Positions 1 through 6,865 of a stretch of DNA of 19,740 bases are shown piece after piece (position 1 is the stretch's first letter; each line of letters opens with the position of its first letter). The notes beneath the pieces are model-generated. The model worked only from the letters and a program-made list of their open reading frames with translations. It was not told where the DNA came from and did no database searches. This stretch comes from an uncultured Eubacteriales bacterium (GTDB lineage Bacteria > Bacillota > Clostridia > Peptostreptococcales > Anaerovoracaceae), in NCBI GenBank assembly GCA_910585135.1, contig CAJUEB010000014.1, forward strand, positions 1 through 19,740. The letters are read 5' to 3'. Made by a program: the position numbers and the translations under genes.

Positions 1-59
1 GGCGAAGCGAATAGCAAGCGCATATAATACGGCTTATAAGGAAAGGATGGCATGATAAA

Positions 60-1061
60 ATGACAATTATAGAAAACCTTAATTTAACCGATAAATGGGA
101 TAAGACTTTCCCGAAAAGCGAAAAGATAAACCACCGCAAGGTGACATTCCACAACCGTTACGGCATCACGCTGGCGGCAGACCTTTACACGCCAAAGGAG
201 ACGACTGGCCGTTTCGCAGCGATTGCGGTATGCGGACCGTTTGGGGCTGTAAAAGAGCAGGCGGCAGGCCTGTATGCGCAAACGATAGCAGAGCGAGGCT
301 TTCTTACGATCGCATTTGACCCATCCTATACAGGAGAAAGCGGCGGCAATCCCCGGCATATGGCGTCCCCCGACATTAATACCGAAGATTTTCAGGCGGC
401 GGTAGATTTCCTTTCCGTGCAGGAAAATGTTGATCCGGAAAAAATCGGCATTATCGGGATCTGTGGCTGGGGCGGCCTGGCTCTGAATGCGGCGGCGCTG
501 GATACCCGCATCAAAGCGGCGGCAACCTCGACCATGTACGATATGTCCCGTGTCAATGCCAATGGGTATTTCGATGCCGAAGCCTCTGCCGATGCACGAT
601 ATGCAAAAAAAGCCGCCATGAACACACAGCGAACCGCTGATTATAAAAATGGCAGTTATATGCCAGGCGGCGGGGTTGTCGATCCGCTCCCAGAGGATGC
701 ACCGTTCTTCGTCGCAGATTATCACGATTATTATAAAACCGCCCGGGGTTATCACGAGCGTTCCTTAAACTCTAACGGGGGCTGGAACGTGATCGGATGT
801 ATGTCCTTTATGAATCAGCCGATTTTAAGCTACAGCAACGAAATCCGCAGCGCCGTTTTGATCATGCACGGGGAAAAGGCACACTCCTGCTATTTCAGCC
901 GCGACGCATATGCTGCCATGATAAAGAATAATCTTTTTGCTGACAATAAGGAATTATTGATCATTCCAAATGCCGTCCACACCGATTTATACGACGGGGG
1001 CCGAAAAGACGCGATCCCGTTCGACAAGCTGGAACAATTTTTCAAGGAACACCTGAAATAA
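60..1061 (+). CDS. alpha/beta hydrolase, dienelactone hydrolase / YcjY-like
   Basis: 333 aa. The fold is an alpha/beta hydrolase: an N-terminal beta-rich part with DLYTPKE near residue 41, the oxyanion region CGPFGAVKEQ near 58, and the nucleophile elbow IIGICGWGG at 131-139. The elbow carries Cys135 where most esterases have Ser, as in dienelactone hydrolases. The acid is probably Glu272 (HGEKAHS) and the base His307 (NAVHTD), which fits the YcjY-type subgroup (family knowledge). The real substrate is unknown. The protein has no signal peptide and is probably cytosolic. The start at 60 is backed by GGAAAGGATGG about 10 bases upstream; an ATG at 52 opens only a three-codon ORF that overlaps this start as ATGA. 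It is the only gene on this strand before 11435 and points towards the minus-strand cluster. Its promoter lies mostly outside the window. Confidence 0.85.
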   Translation: MTIIENLNLTDKWDKTFPKSEKINHRKVTFHNRYGITLAADLYTPKETTGRFAAIAVCGPFGAVKEQAAGLYAQTIAERGFLTIAFDPSYTGESGGNPRHMASPDINTEDFQAAVDFLSVQENVDPEKIGIIGICGWGGLALNAAALDTRIKAAATSTMYDMSRVNANGYFDAEASADARYAKKAAMNTQRTADYKNGSYMPGGGVVDPLPEDAPFFVADYHDYYKTARGYHERSLNSNGGWNVIGCMSFMNQPILSYSNEIRSAVLIMHGEKAHSCYFSRDAYAAMIKNNLFADNKELLIIPNAVHTDLYDGGRKDAIPFDKLEQFFKEHLK

Positions 1062-1160
1062 ATCAGTACAGCCCTGCGGGCAACAAACACAAAAAACAAC
1101 AACCTCATAGGCGTAATACAAGAAATCCTAATATAGCCTCAATCCTGGCAAAAATACACC

Positions 1161-1197
1161 AAAAAACCCAGCATGAACTATATCACGCCGGGCTTTT
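1161..1197 (-). terminator. intrinsic terminator reading leftward
   Basis: On the minus strand the RNA would fold AAAAGCCCGGC against GCTGGGTTTTT (11 bp, two G-U pairs, 14-base loop) and continue in U. On the plus strand the same arms carry A-C mismatches, so the leftward direction is favoured. It lies just after the decayed amidohydrolase copy and probably now ends the transcript of the acetolactate-synthase-like gene. Confidence 0.6.
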
Positions 1198-1215
1198 CCT
1201 CTATTTATAAAATGC

Positions 1216-1480
1216 TTATTTTGACCGGAACTTTTCCATGATGTCCTTATTTGTCTCCAAATCAGGCACAGCATCATCAGCAGCGCCCCATCCAAAGAAC
1301 ACCGTCCGTTCCACGGCTCGTTCCCATGCGAAGGCACACATACTGAATCATGTCGTCCGTCTTTTCGATGGCGTTCCACGGCGCATTCCCATGGGAAGCA
1401 CCACTAAAATAGCACTTTACATTAAAGTATGCGTTGGGATCAATGGCTTCCCGATGCAAAGCGCTTCCGCAGACGTGCCT
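1216..1480 (-). pseudogene. mosaic remnant of M20 (AbgB-like) amidohydrolase
   Basis: This stretch is a scrambled, shortened copy of the intact amidohydrolase gene at 3637-5043. Positions 1216-1279 match that gene's last 21 codons almost base for base (minus strand: DAVPDLETNKDIMEKFRSK, then TAA). Positions 1280-1340 match the segment coding PSHGN-PWNGR-SLDGA, and 1372-1480 match PNAYFNVK-YFSG-HGNAPWN joined to the GTPAEE/IGKP region. The PWN segment therefore occurs twice, and the joins are out of frame or delete several hundred bases. No metal-binding GHGCGHN survives, so it cannot make a working enzyme. Its upstream edge abuts the stop codon of the acetolactate-synthase-like gene. It is best explained as debris of one or two paralogues lost by deletion and recombination. 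Confidence 0.8.
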
Positions 1481-3245
1481 ATTGCTGTCCCTTCTCCTGA
1501 TTTTTCTCTTCCTGCTGTTTGGGCAGCTCCGCCAATTGGGCGGACAGTTTTACATTTTCATCGTAATCAATACGGCAGTCGATAAGCGCCAACGTGTCCT
1601 GTTTGAACGCATCCTCCAGCATAGGAAGCAGATCCTCCGCCTTTTCCACACGATATCCCTTGCCGCCCATGACCTTAGCCAGAGCCACAAAGTCGGGATT
1701 TGTAAAGTCCGTATAACAGCTCTTCCCGAAGCGTTCCATCTGCTTCCACTTGATGAGTCCATAGCCGCTGTCATTCAAAATCAGCGTTACAAAGTTGGTG
1801 CCGATGCGGGAGGCAGTTTCCAGCTCCTGCATATTCATCATAAAGCCGCCATCCCCTGTAACAGCCAACACTTTTCGATTCGGATTCACAAGTTTTGCAG
1901 CGACAGCTCCTGGAATGGCAATTCCCATAGAAGCAAATCCATTGGATATGATGCAGGTATTAGGCTTATAGCAGTTATAATGCCGGGCAATCCACACCTT
2001 ATGCGCGCCTACATCCGATACGAGGATGTCATCTTCTCCCATCACCTTCCGCACATCGTGCAACACCCGCTGGGGTTTCATGGGAAAGGAATCATCATCT
2101 TTATATTGCTCATGGTCTGCCTGAATCTTTGCCTGGATTTGCAGCGCATAGTCCGGTTCTGTTTCCCGCTCGGAACGGCGCAGAATTTCGTAAAGGGAAT
2201 CCGTGATATCCCCTACCACCTGCACTTCCGGCTGATACCGCTTATTAATGTCAGCAGCCTGCGTTCCGATATGTATAATCTTATGGTTGTTTTTCAAATT
2301 CCATTTGCGAGGAAAATATTCTACGATATCGTATCCGACGCCGATAACGGTATCGGCTTCGTCAAAAATCTGGTTCACATAATCCTTCTGGGGGATGCCG
2401 ACGGTCCACATGGAATAAGGGTTATCAAAGGGAATGATGCCCTTTGCCATCATGGTGTTGGCCACAGGAATCCGCAGCTTGGTAGCAAATTCCGTAAGAG
2501 CCTGGGAAGCTCCATTCCGCACCGCACTGTACCCGACCAGGATAAGAGGCCGTTTGGCACTCGAAATCCTTCTGGCGGCTCGTTCAATGGACTGAAAAGA
2601 TGCAATTCCTTTTTGCGGCGCTACCCGGCGCATCGGCTCCCCTTGAGCCGGCATTTTTGCAATATTGTCCGGCAGATCGATATGAACAGCACCCGGCTTT
2701 TCCGACTCTGCGTATTTGAACGCAATGCGCACGATTTCCGGCACAGTGTCCGGCCGCAAAATCTGCTTGGTCCGCTTCGTAATTGGCTCAAAGACTTTTT
2801 CCAAATTCAAATACTGGTGCGCTGTCAGGTGCATACGGTCTGTGGCCACTTGTCCCGTAATAGCAAGGACCGGCGCTCCATCCAAATTGGCGTCTGCTAC
2901 GCCTGTCACCAGGTTGGTAGCCCCTGGACCCAGCGTGGAAAGGCAAACGCCGGTTTTTCCCGTCAATCTGCCGTAGACATCTGCCATAAAGGCCGCTCCC
3001 TGCTCATGCCTTGTCGTAATAAATTGGATAGAAGATTTTTCGATAGCATTCATCAGATCCAGGTTCTCTTCCCCTGGAATTCCAAAAATATATTTTACGC
3101 CCTCCTGCTCCAGACATTCCACCAAAAGATCTGCGGTGGTCCGCTCAAAATCGGGCGAACTATCAGGGGCAACCCCACTTTCCTTTAAAATTTTCAGATA
3201 GCGTTCCACGTACTTCTGTCTTTGCATCTCGTCTTCTTTTTTCAT
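1479..3245 (-). CDS. acetolactate synthase-like ThDP-dependent enzyme (large subunit type)
   Basis: 588 aa, using the ATG at 3245, which has GGGAGGGAAGGA 6 bases upstream. A GTG at 3281 would add 12 residues but has no ribosome site. It is a three-domain ThDP enzyme: a PYR domain with the probable catalytic Glu81 in TTRHEQGAAFMA and the GPGATNLVTG loop (106-115), a central domain at about 215-350, and a PP domain with GDGGF (464-468) and NDS (491-493) binding Mg-ThDP. The family condenses two pyruvates to 2-acetolactate. No small subunit gene is next to it, unlike ilvB-ilvN downstream, so a catabolic or stand-alone role (AlsS-like) is inferred. The GIPGEENLDLM segment marks a subgroup whose exact reaction is not certain, so another carboligase is possible. 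The lysine/glutamine-rich tail (QQEEKNQEKGQQ) is unusual. Confidence 0.85.
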   Translation of the reverse strand: MKKEDEMQRQKYVERYLKILKESGVAPDSSPDFERTTADLLVECLEQEGVKYIFGIPGEENLDLMNAIEKSSIQFITTRHEQGAAFMADVYGRLTGKTGVCLSTLGPGATNLVTGVADANLDGAPVLAITGQVATDRMHLTAHQYLNLEKVFEPITKRTKQILRPDTVPEIVRIAFKYAESEKPGAVHIDLPDNIAKMPAQGEPMRRVAPQKGIASFQSIERAARRISSAKRPLILVGYSAVRNGASQALTEFATKLRIPVANTMMAKGIIPFDNPYSMWTVGIPQKDYVNQIFDEADTVIGVGYDIVEYFPRKWNLKNNHKIIHIGTQAADINKRYQPEVQVVGDITDSLYEILRRSERETEPDYALQIQAKIQADHEQYKDDDSFPMKPQRVLHDVRKVMGEDDILVSDVGAHKVWIARHYNCYKPNTCIISNGFASMGIAIPGAVAAKLVNPNRKVLAVTGDGGFMMNMQELETASRIGTNFVTLILNDSGYGLIKWKQMERFGKSCYTDFTNPDFVALAKVMGGKGYRVEKAEDLLPMLEDAFKQDTLALIDCRIDYDENVKLSAQLAELPKQQEEKNQEKGQQ

Positions 3246-3374
3246 CGCTTGTCCTTCCCTCCCGCATATCAATTCACTCACGACACGGCCTTTTTCCGCA
3301 AGCTTTGCAAGTTTTTTCGTTTCTTATGCTAGAATATATTTTCTGTAACGATTCCATTGAACTTTCTTTCTTTT

Positions 3375-3403
3375 ATTATAACTTCTGTAACAAAAAAACC
3401 CAA
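3375..3403 (-). promoter_or_regulatory. possible sigma-70 promoter of the ALS-like gene
   Basis: On the minus strand a perfect TATAAT (3375-3380) is preceded at 17 bases by TTGGGT (3398-3403), a weak -35. This gives a leader of about 120 bases. The nine-base motif GTTACAGAA occurs twice as a direct repeat around it (3341-3349 and 3383-3391), 42 bases apart, and could be a regulator site. Confidence 0.35.
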
Positions 3404-3450
3404 TTCTTTTTGCAAAAAATTGTATCATCCCTGTCCCACCATCACGCCAT

Positions 3451-3481
3451 AATAAAAAGCAGGGGTTTCCTGCTTTTTATT
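3451..3481. terminator. bidirectional intrinsic terminator
   Basis: A perfect 13-bp inverted repeat, AATAAAAAGCAGG and CCTGCTTTTTATT, with a 5-base loop and T-runs on both strands. It most likely ends the leftward amidohydrolase transcript (stop at 3637) and insulates the ALS-like gene. Confidence 0.85.
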
Positions 3482-3636
3482 ACTGAAAGATAAATTGAAA
3501 TTTTCCTCACTGAATAGCCATGCAATCAAAACCAAGTCTACAACATGTGCATTGGGATATAATATCTTCAATTGCCATAGGGCCTGCCACTTCTCTATCA
3601 ATTCTTGCCACGCTTAAACGCTTCCTCAAACTCCGC

Positions 3637-5043
3637 TTATTTCGCCCGGAATTTTTCCATGATGTCCTTATTTGTCTCCAAATCAGGCACAGCATCATCA
3701 GGAAGCAGTGTTTCATATACCCGGCCGCCTAAACGCTCCTTTAATTCGGCCTTGGCTTCTTCAATCCGGCTTGGATCAGCCAGCAGGTCATACCCCACTA
3801 AAGCCAATGTTTTTCCTACCGTCTCCAACACGCGCTTTCCGACCTCGCTACCCGCAAACTTAGCAGTCGTCCAGCTATGCCATCCCGCATCTGCCGACGG
3901 CGCAAGCGCGACATTCAAAAATGCGATCGGTGCATACCAGCTATATTCCGACGAATCCGTAACTGGCTGGCTTCCCAATACGGTATCCAAAATCTCGCAG
4001 GTATACCCCGTTTCAGGAACACCCATGCTCCTCTGAATCCCCCTTGCCGCTTCCTGGTCAGCCTCTGAATAGGCAGGTACGCCCACATAGCGCAGGTTTT
4101 CTTCCACGAGCTTTCCCAGGCACAGGTTTGGTATCATATCATGTGTCGCTGTGATGACTTCCCTGGTAACGGTCGTTCCTGTCGCCAGCGCGCACCCCTT
4201 TGCACAATCGCTTAACCGCTGCAAAACATCTGCCGCCAGCTCTGCATCCTTCATTCTGCCGACACACCAGATGATCGTGTTCGCAGGAACAACATTCGGG
4301 AAGCTGTTTCCCACATCCGGGAACGCATAATTCAGTGTCGTCGCCGAGCTTTCCGTCCCTGGCTTAATATGCTCGCGCAGCATTTCAATGGCGTGTCCCA
4401 TCAGCATCGCTCCATCCAAGGAGCTTCGCCCGTTCCACGGCGCATTCCCATGAGAAGGCACGCCGCTAAAATGATATTTTACATTAAAGTACGCATTGGT
4501 ATCACAGGCGGCCGCTCTGTTCGTGTGGTTTGGATGCCAGTCTATGAACGCATCAACGCCTTCGAACAAGCCTTCCTTCGCCATAAATGGTTTTCCGATG
4601 CAAAGCTCTTCCGCAGGAGTACCGAACACTTTAATCGTTCCGGCCAGCTTATTTTCTTCCATGTATTCCTTTAACGCAATCGCCGCCAGGCAGCCGCCCG
4701 TAGCCATCAAATTATGCCCGCATCCGTGTCCCGGTGCCATCGGCCGAACCGGTTCTTGCTTCACGGAATCTTTTTTTTGGGAGAGTCCCGGAAGCGCATC
4801 GTATTCGGAGCTAAAAGCCAGTACCGGGCTTCCCTGCCCATATACCGCAACAAAAGCAGTCGGCATCTCCGCCACTCCCCTCGTTACGGAAAACCCTGCT
4901 TGTTCCAGATAATCAGAAATCTTCTTTGAAGCTTCGTATTCCTGCATCGATAATTCAGGATTTTCCCATAAATAATCCGAAATAGCAAACGCTTGTTGTT
5001 TGTTGCCATCGATCCAACTGCATATTTTCTGTTTCCCTTCCAT
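3637..5043 (-). CDS. M20 family amidohydrolase (AbgB-like)
   Basis: 468 aa, ATG at 5043 with AAAGAGGGC 6 bases upstream. It is a co-catalytic metallo-amidohydrolase: GHGCGHN (105-111; Cys108 and His110 as ligands), GTPAEE (141-146; catalytic/ligand Glu145-Glu146), the WHP His170, an inserted dimerisation or lid domain at about 185-300, and the C-terminal ligand His389 in GWHSW. Length and motif spacing fit the AbgB/indole-acetyl-amino-acid hydrolase branch (AbgB is about 481 aa), which cleaves amide bonds between an acyl or aryl group and an amino acid such as p-aminobenzoyl-glutamate. The substrate here is not known. No AbgA partner is present. It has its own -24/-12 promoter and three palindromic activator-type sites upstream, next to a sigma-54 activator gene. 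A broken mosaic copy lies at 1216-1480. Confidence 0.9.
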   Translation of the reverse strand: MEGKQKICSWIDGNKQQAFAISDYLWENPELSMQEYEASKKISDYLEQAGFSVTRGVAEMPTAFVAVYGQGSPVLAFSSEYDALPGLSQKKDSVKQEPVRPMAPGHGCGHNLMATGGCLAAIALKEYMEENKLAGTIKVFGTPAEELCIGKPFMAKEGLFEGVDAFIDWHPNHTNRAAACDTNAYFNVKYHFSGVPSHGNAPWNGRSSLDGAMLMGHAIEMLREHIKPGTESSATTLNYAFPDVGNSFPNVVPANTIIWCVGRMKDAELAADVLQRLSDCAKGCALATGTTVTREVITATHDMIPNLCLGKLVEENLRYVGVPAYSEADQEAARGIQRSMGVPETGYTCEILDTVLGSQPVTDSSEYSWYAPIAFLNVALAPSADAGWHSWTTAKFAGSEVGKRVLETVGKTLALVGYDLLADPSRIEEAKAELKERLGGRVYETLLPDDAVPDLETNKDIMEKFRAK

Positions 5044-5121
5044 AATAAGCCCTCTTTAATTCGTAATCAATCCTTAAAATTTCTGTAAACCGTGAAATTA
5101 TTTATCCTGTTTATTAATAAC

Positions 5122-5136
5122 GCAAATTTTATGCCA
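5122..5136 (-). promoter_or_regulatory. sigma-54 (-24/-12) promoter of the amidohydrolase
   Basis: Minus strand TGGCATAAAATTTGC: GG and GC are separated by exactly 10 bases, matching the TGGCAC-N5-TTGC consensus except for one base. The start of transcription would be near 5110, giving a leader of about 67 bases. Confidence 0.8.
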
Positions 5137-5155
5137 CCCATTTTCAGAGCCATTT

Positions 5156-5171
5156 AACCCAATTATGGGTT
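5156..5171. promoter_or_regulatory. activator-site palindrome 1 (AACCCA-N4-TGGGTT)
   Basis: AACCCAATTATGGGTT, with perfect 6-bp arms and a 4-base centre. It sits 20 bases upstream of the -24 element (centre near -53), closer than is usual for a sigma-54 activator site. It is the same motif as the pair at 5238-5272. Confidence 0.7.
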
Positions 5172-5237
5172 GGTATATATAACGGAATTTTCTTATAACT
5201 TGTCTAAAAACCTTGAATTTTCAACTGTTTCGCATAT

Positions 5238-5272
5238 AACCCACCGTTGGGTTATCAACCCATGGATGGGTT
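5238..5272. promoter_or_regulatory. activator-site palindromes 2 and 3 (AACCCA-N4-TGGGTT)
   Basis: AACCCACCGTTGGGTT (5238-5253) and AACCCATGGATGGGTT (5257-5272) have the same perfect arms, with centres 19 bases apart. They lie about 135 and 154 bases upstream of the predicted start of amidohydrolase transcription, a normal enhancer distance, and directly after the activator gene stop at 5280. They are the likely binding sites of that activator. Confidence 0.75.
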
Positions 5273-5279
5273 GGTTATT

Positions 5280-6737
5280 TTATTCGTTATTTTTTACATA
5301 TTTCAGGTATTTTCTGCTTGCGCCAGATTGACTGATCCCTAGTATTCTGGCTGCCTCATAGGTGCTGCTTCCCTCTGCAAAAGCCATTTGTACCAGTTGT
5401 TTTTCTACTATCTCCATCGCATCCCCAAGCGGCATGATCCGATTAACCTTAATATCATCCTTTAGATCCTCCGTCATGATCTTGATATTGCTCGGTAAAT
5501 CCTCTTCTGTGATGATCCCGCTTTTGCTGGTAACGACAAGCCGTTCCATCATATTTTCCAGTTCCCTGATATTTCCCGGCCACCTGTACCGATTTAACAG
5601 AGCTACCGCATCCTCATCGATGACCACTTCCCGCAGATACCTTTTATTAAACAAATCGAGAAAGAATTGGATCAAGTTATTTATATCGTCCTTCCGTTCC
5701 CGAAGCGCCGGCATATGGAGCGGCACGATATTGATTCTGTAATAAAGATCGCTTCGAAACAAATCTTCCTCTACCAGCTTTTCCAGATTTTTATTCGTCG
5801 CCGTTATAATCCGCACATCTACAGGCTTTTCAGCTACACCGCCAACCCTCATGATCGTCCTGTTTTGGATTGCCGCCAAAAGCTTAGGCTGCAAACTCAT
5901 CGGCATATCGCCGATTTCATCCAAAAAAAGGGTGCCGCCGTCAGCCAGCTCGAAAAGTCCCGGTTTTCCGCCCTTTCGCGCACCTGTAAACGCACCTGCT
6001 TCGTAGCCAAACAATTCCGATTCGATCAAGTTTTCAGGAATCGCCGCACAATTAAGCTCAATAAACCGCTCTTTCGATCTTGGGCTGTTTTCATGAATAT
6101 ACCTGGCGATCATGCTCTTGCCCGTTCCCGTTTCCCCCGTGATGAGAACGCCCGAATCCGCCGCCGCGATGCGCCCTGCGAATTCATACAGCTTCACCAT
6201 GCTCTTATCCTTAAAAACCAGCCGCTTGCCTTTGTCCTCGTTTTTTTCCTGTTCATTTTTTTTGCCATAATAACGATCCATCAATGTAAGCTCATCGATA
6301 AACCTGGCGTTGCTGACGCATATGATGATATCTCCGTTTTCATCCTTTACCGGAGTTACCGTGACGACAGCATCGCCGCCAGGGCCGCCTTGTATGATAC
6401 TGACCTGCCGTTTTTCCTTTAACGCAAGCGCTACGCCTGATGGTTTATACGGCATCTGCCTTACATTTTTACCGATAACAGCTTCTCGCTTCACCCGTGT
6501 CCGTTTTTCAAAGCTCTTATTTACGAAAACGACGTTTCCGTTGCCGTCGGCAATATGGAAGCTGTCCACGCAGTTATCGATCGCCATATGATAGATGTCC
6601 CGCTCGTGTTTTAGTGCCGCACAGGCTTCATAAATTTCATCTGGCGTTATTACTTCATCATCCGGCGCATCATTTCTATGGAACAGAAGCTTTAATTTTT
6701 GAAAAAGCTCCTTGCAGTTCATGTTCTTTTCTGTCAT
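5280..6737 (-). CDS. PAS domain sigma-54-dependent transcriptional activator (Fis/TyrR-type HTH)
   Basis: 485 aa, ATG at 6737 behind GGAGGTGGAGCT. Domains in order: a predicted PAS sensor at about 45-150 (DSFHIADGNGNVVFVNKSFE); an AAA+ sigma-54 interaction domain at about 172-410 with Walker A GETGTGKS (201-208), the sigma-54 contact loop GAFTGA (248-253), Walker B GTLFLDEIG (268-276), the arginine-finger region FRSDLYYR (327-334) and WPGNIREL (386-393); and a C-terminal helix-turn-helix at about 457-480 (TYEAARILGISQSGASRKY). There is no receiver domain, so it probably senses a small molecule through PAS rather than a kinase. All residues needed to remodel RNA polymerase are present. It sits between genes with -24/-12 promoters and beside three copies of a palindrome, so it is the probable activator of at least the amidohydrolase. 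Confidence 0.93.
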   Translation of the reverse strand: MTEKNMNCKELFQKLKLLFHRNDAPDDEVITPDEIYEACAALKHERDIYHMAIDNCVDSFHIADGNGNVVFVNKSFEKRTRVKREAVIGKNVRQMPYKPSGVALALKEKRQVSIIQGGPGGDAVVTVTPVKDENGDIIICVSNARFIDELTLMDRYYGKKNEQEKNEDKGKRLVFKDKSMVKLYEFAGRIAAADSGVLITGETGTGKSMIARYIHENSPRSKERFIELNCAAIPENLIESELFGYEAGAFTGARKGGKPGLFELADGGTLFLDEIGDMPMSLQPKLLAAIQNRTIMRVGGVAEKPVDVRIITATNKNLEKLVEEDLFRSDLYYRINIVPLHMPALRERKDDINNLIQFFLDLFNKRYLREVVIDEDAVALLNRYRWPGNIRELENMMERLVVTSKSGIITEEDLPSNIKIMTEDLKDDIKVNRIMPLGDAMEIVEKQLVQMAFAEGSSTYEAARILGISQSGASRKYLKYVKNNE

Positions 6738-6766
6738 AGCTCCACCTCCACCATCCTTGCAAGTAA

Positions 6767-6772
6767 ATTATA
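6767..6772 (-). promoter_or_regulatory. candidate -10 box of the activator gene
   Basis: Minus-strand TATAAT 30 bases upstream of the start codon. The matching -35 (TGTGCA, 17 bases further up) is poor and lies inside the hairpin at 6777-6860. The call rests on the -10 alone. Confidence 0.35.
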
Positions 6773-6776
6773 CGTG

Positions 6777-6860
6777 AAAAAAGGGCTGTTGCACAGGCTG
6801 TGTTTCGCGCCCTGCCTGACAGAACGCGAAACACAAACCCCAAAGCAACCGCCCTTTTTC
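6777..6860 (-). terminator. nested hairpin, probable terminator of the MFS gene
   Basis: The outer arms AAAAAGGGCTGTTGC (6778-6792) and GCAACCGCCCTTTTT (6845-6859) pair over 15 bp with one mismatch. An inner perfect 10-bp stem, GTGTTTCGCG (6800-6809) with CGCGAAACAC (6825-6834), is nested inside. Read leftward it ends in six T, six bases after the MFS stop. Its far side reaches the -10 box of the next gene, so it separates the carrier from the activator. Confidence 0.75.
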
Positions 6861-6865
6861 TAAAT

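Larger units (their letters stand above)
3246..3636. other. intergenic region upstream of the ALS-like gene
   Basis: 391 bases without a convincing gene. It holds the leader and probable promoter of the leftward ALS-like gene, a strong bidirectional terminator at 3451-3481, and about 150 bases downstream of the amidohydrolase stop. No -24/-12 element was found here. A minus-strand reading frame at 3507-3716 is an out-of-frame reading of the amidohydrolase tail plus a Cys-rich stretch, and is not supported. Confidence 0.6.

Noticed and set aside
84..755. 223-codon minus-strand frame
   Set aside because: Shadow of the alpha/beta hydrolase, which has the motifs and the ribosome site.
1434..3188. 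584-codon open frame on the plus strand
   Set aside because: It is antisense to the ALS-like gene, has no family resemblance and no ribosome site. The minus strand carries all ThDP motifs.
3507..3636. Cys-rich minus-strand tail (ISQCTCCRLGFDCMAIQ) as a small gene
   Set aside because: It opens only through an out-of-frame reading of the amidohydrolase end and has no ribosome site or recognisable family.
3600..3639. In-frame extension AEFEEAFKRGKN after the amidohydrolase TAA, as if the stop were a nonsense mutation
   Set aside because: The decayed copy at 1216-1480 has TAA at the same place, so the stop is ancestral, and its following codons do not match.
5667..6422. 251-codon plus-strand frame
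   Set aside because: Antisense shadow of the sigma-54 activator.
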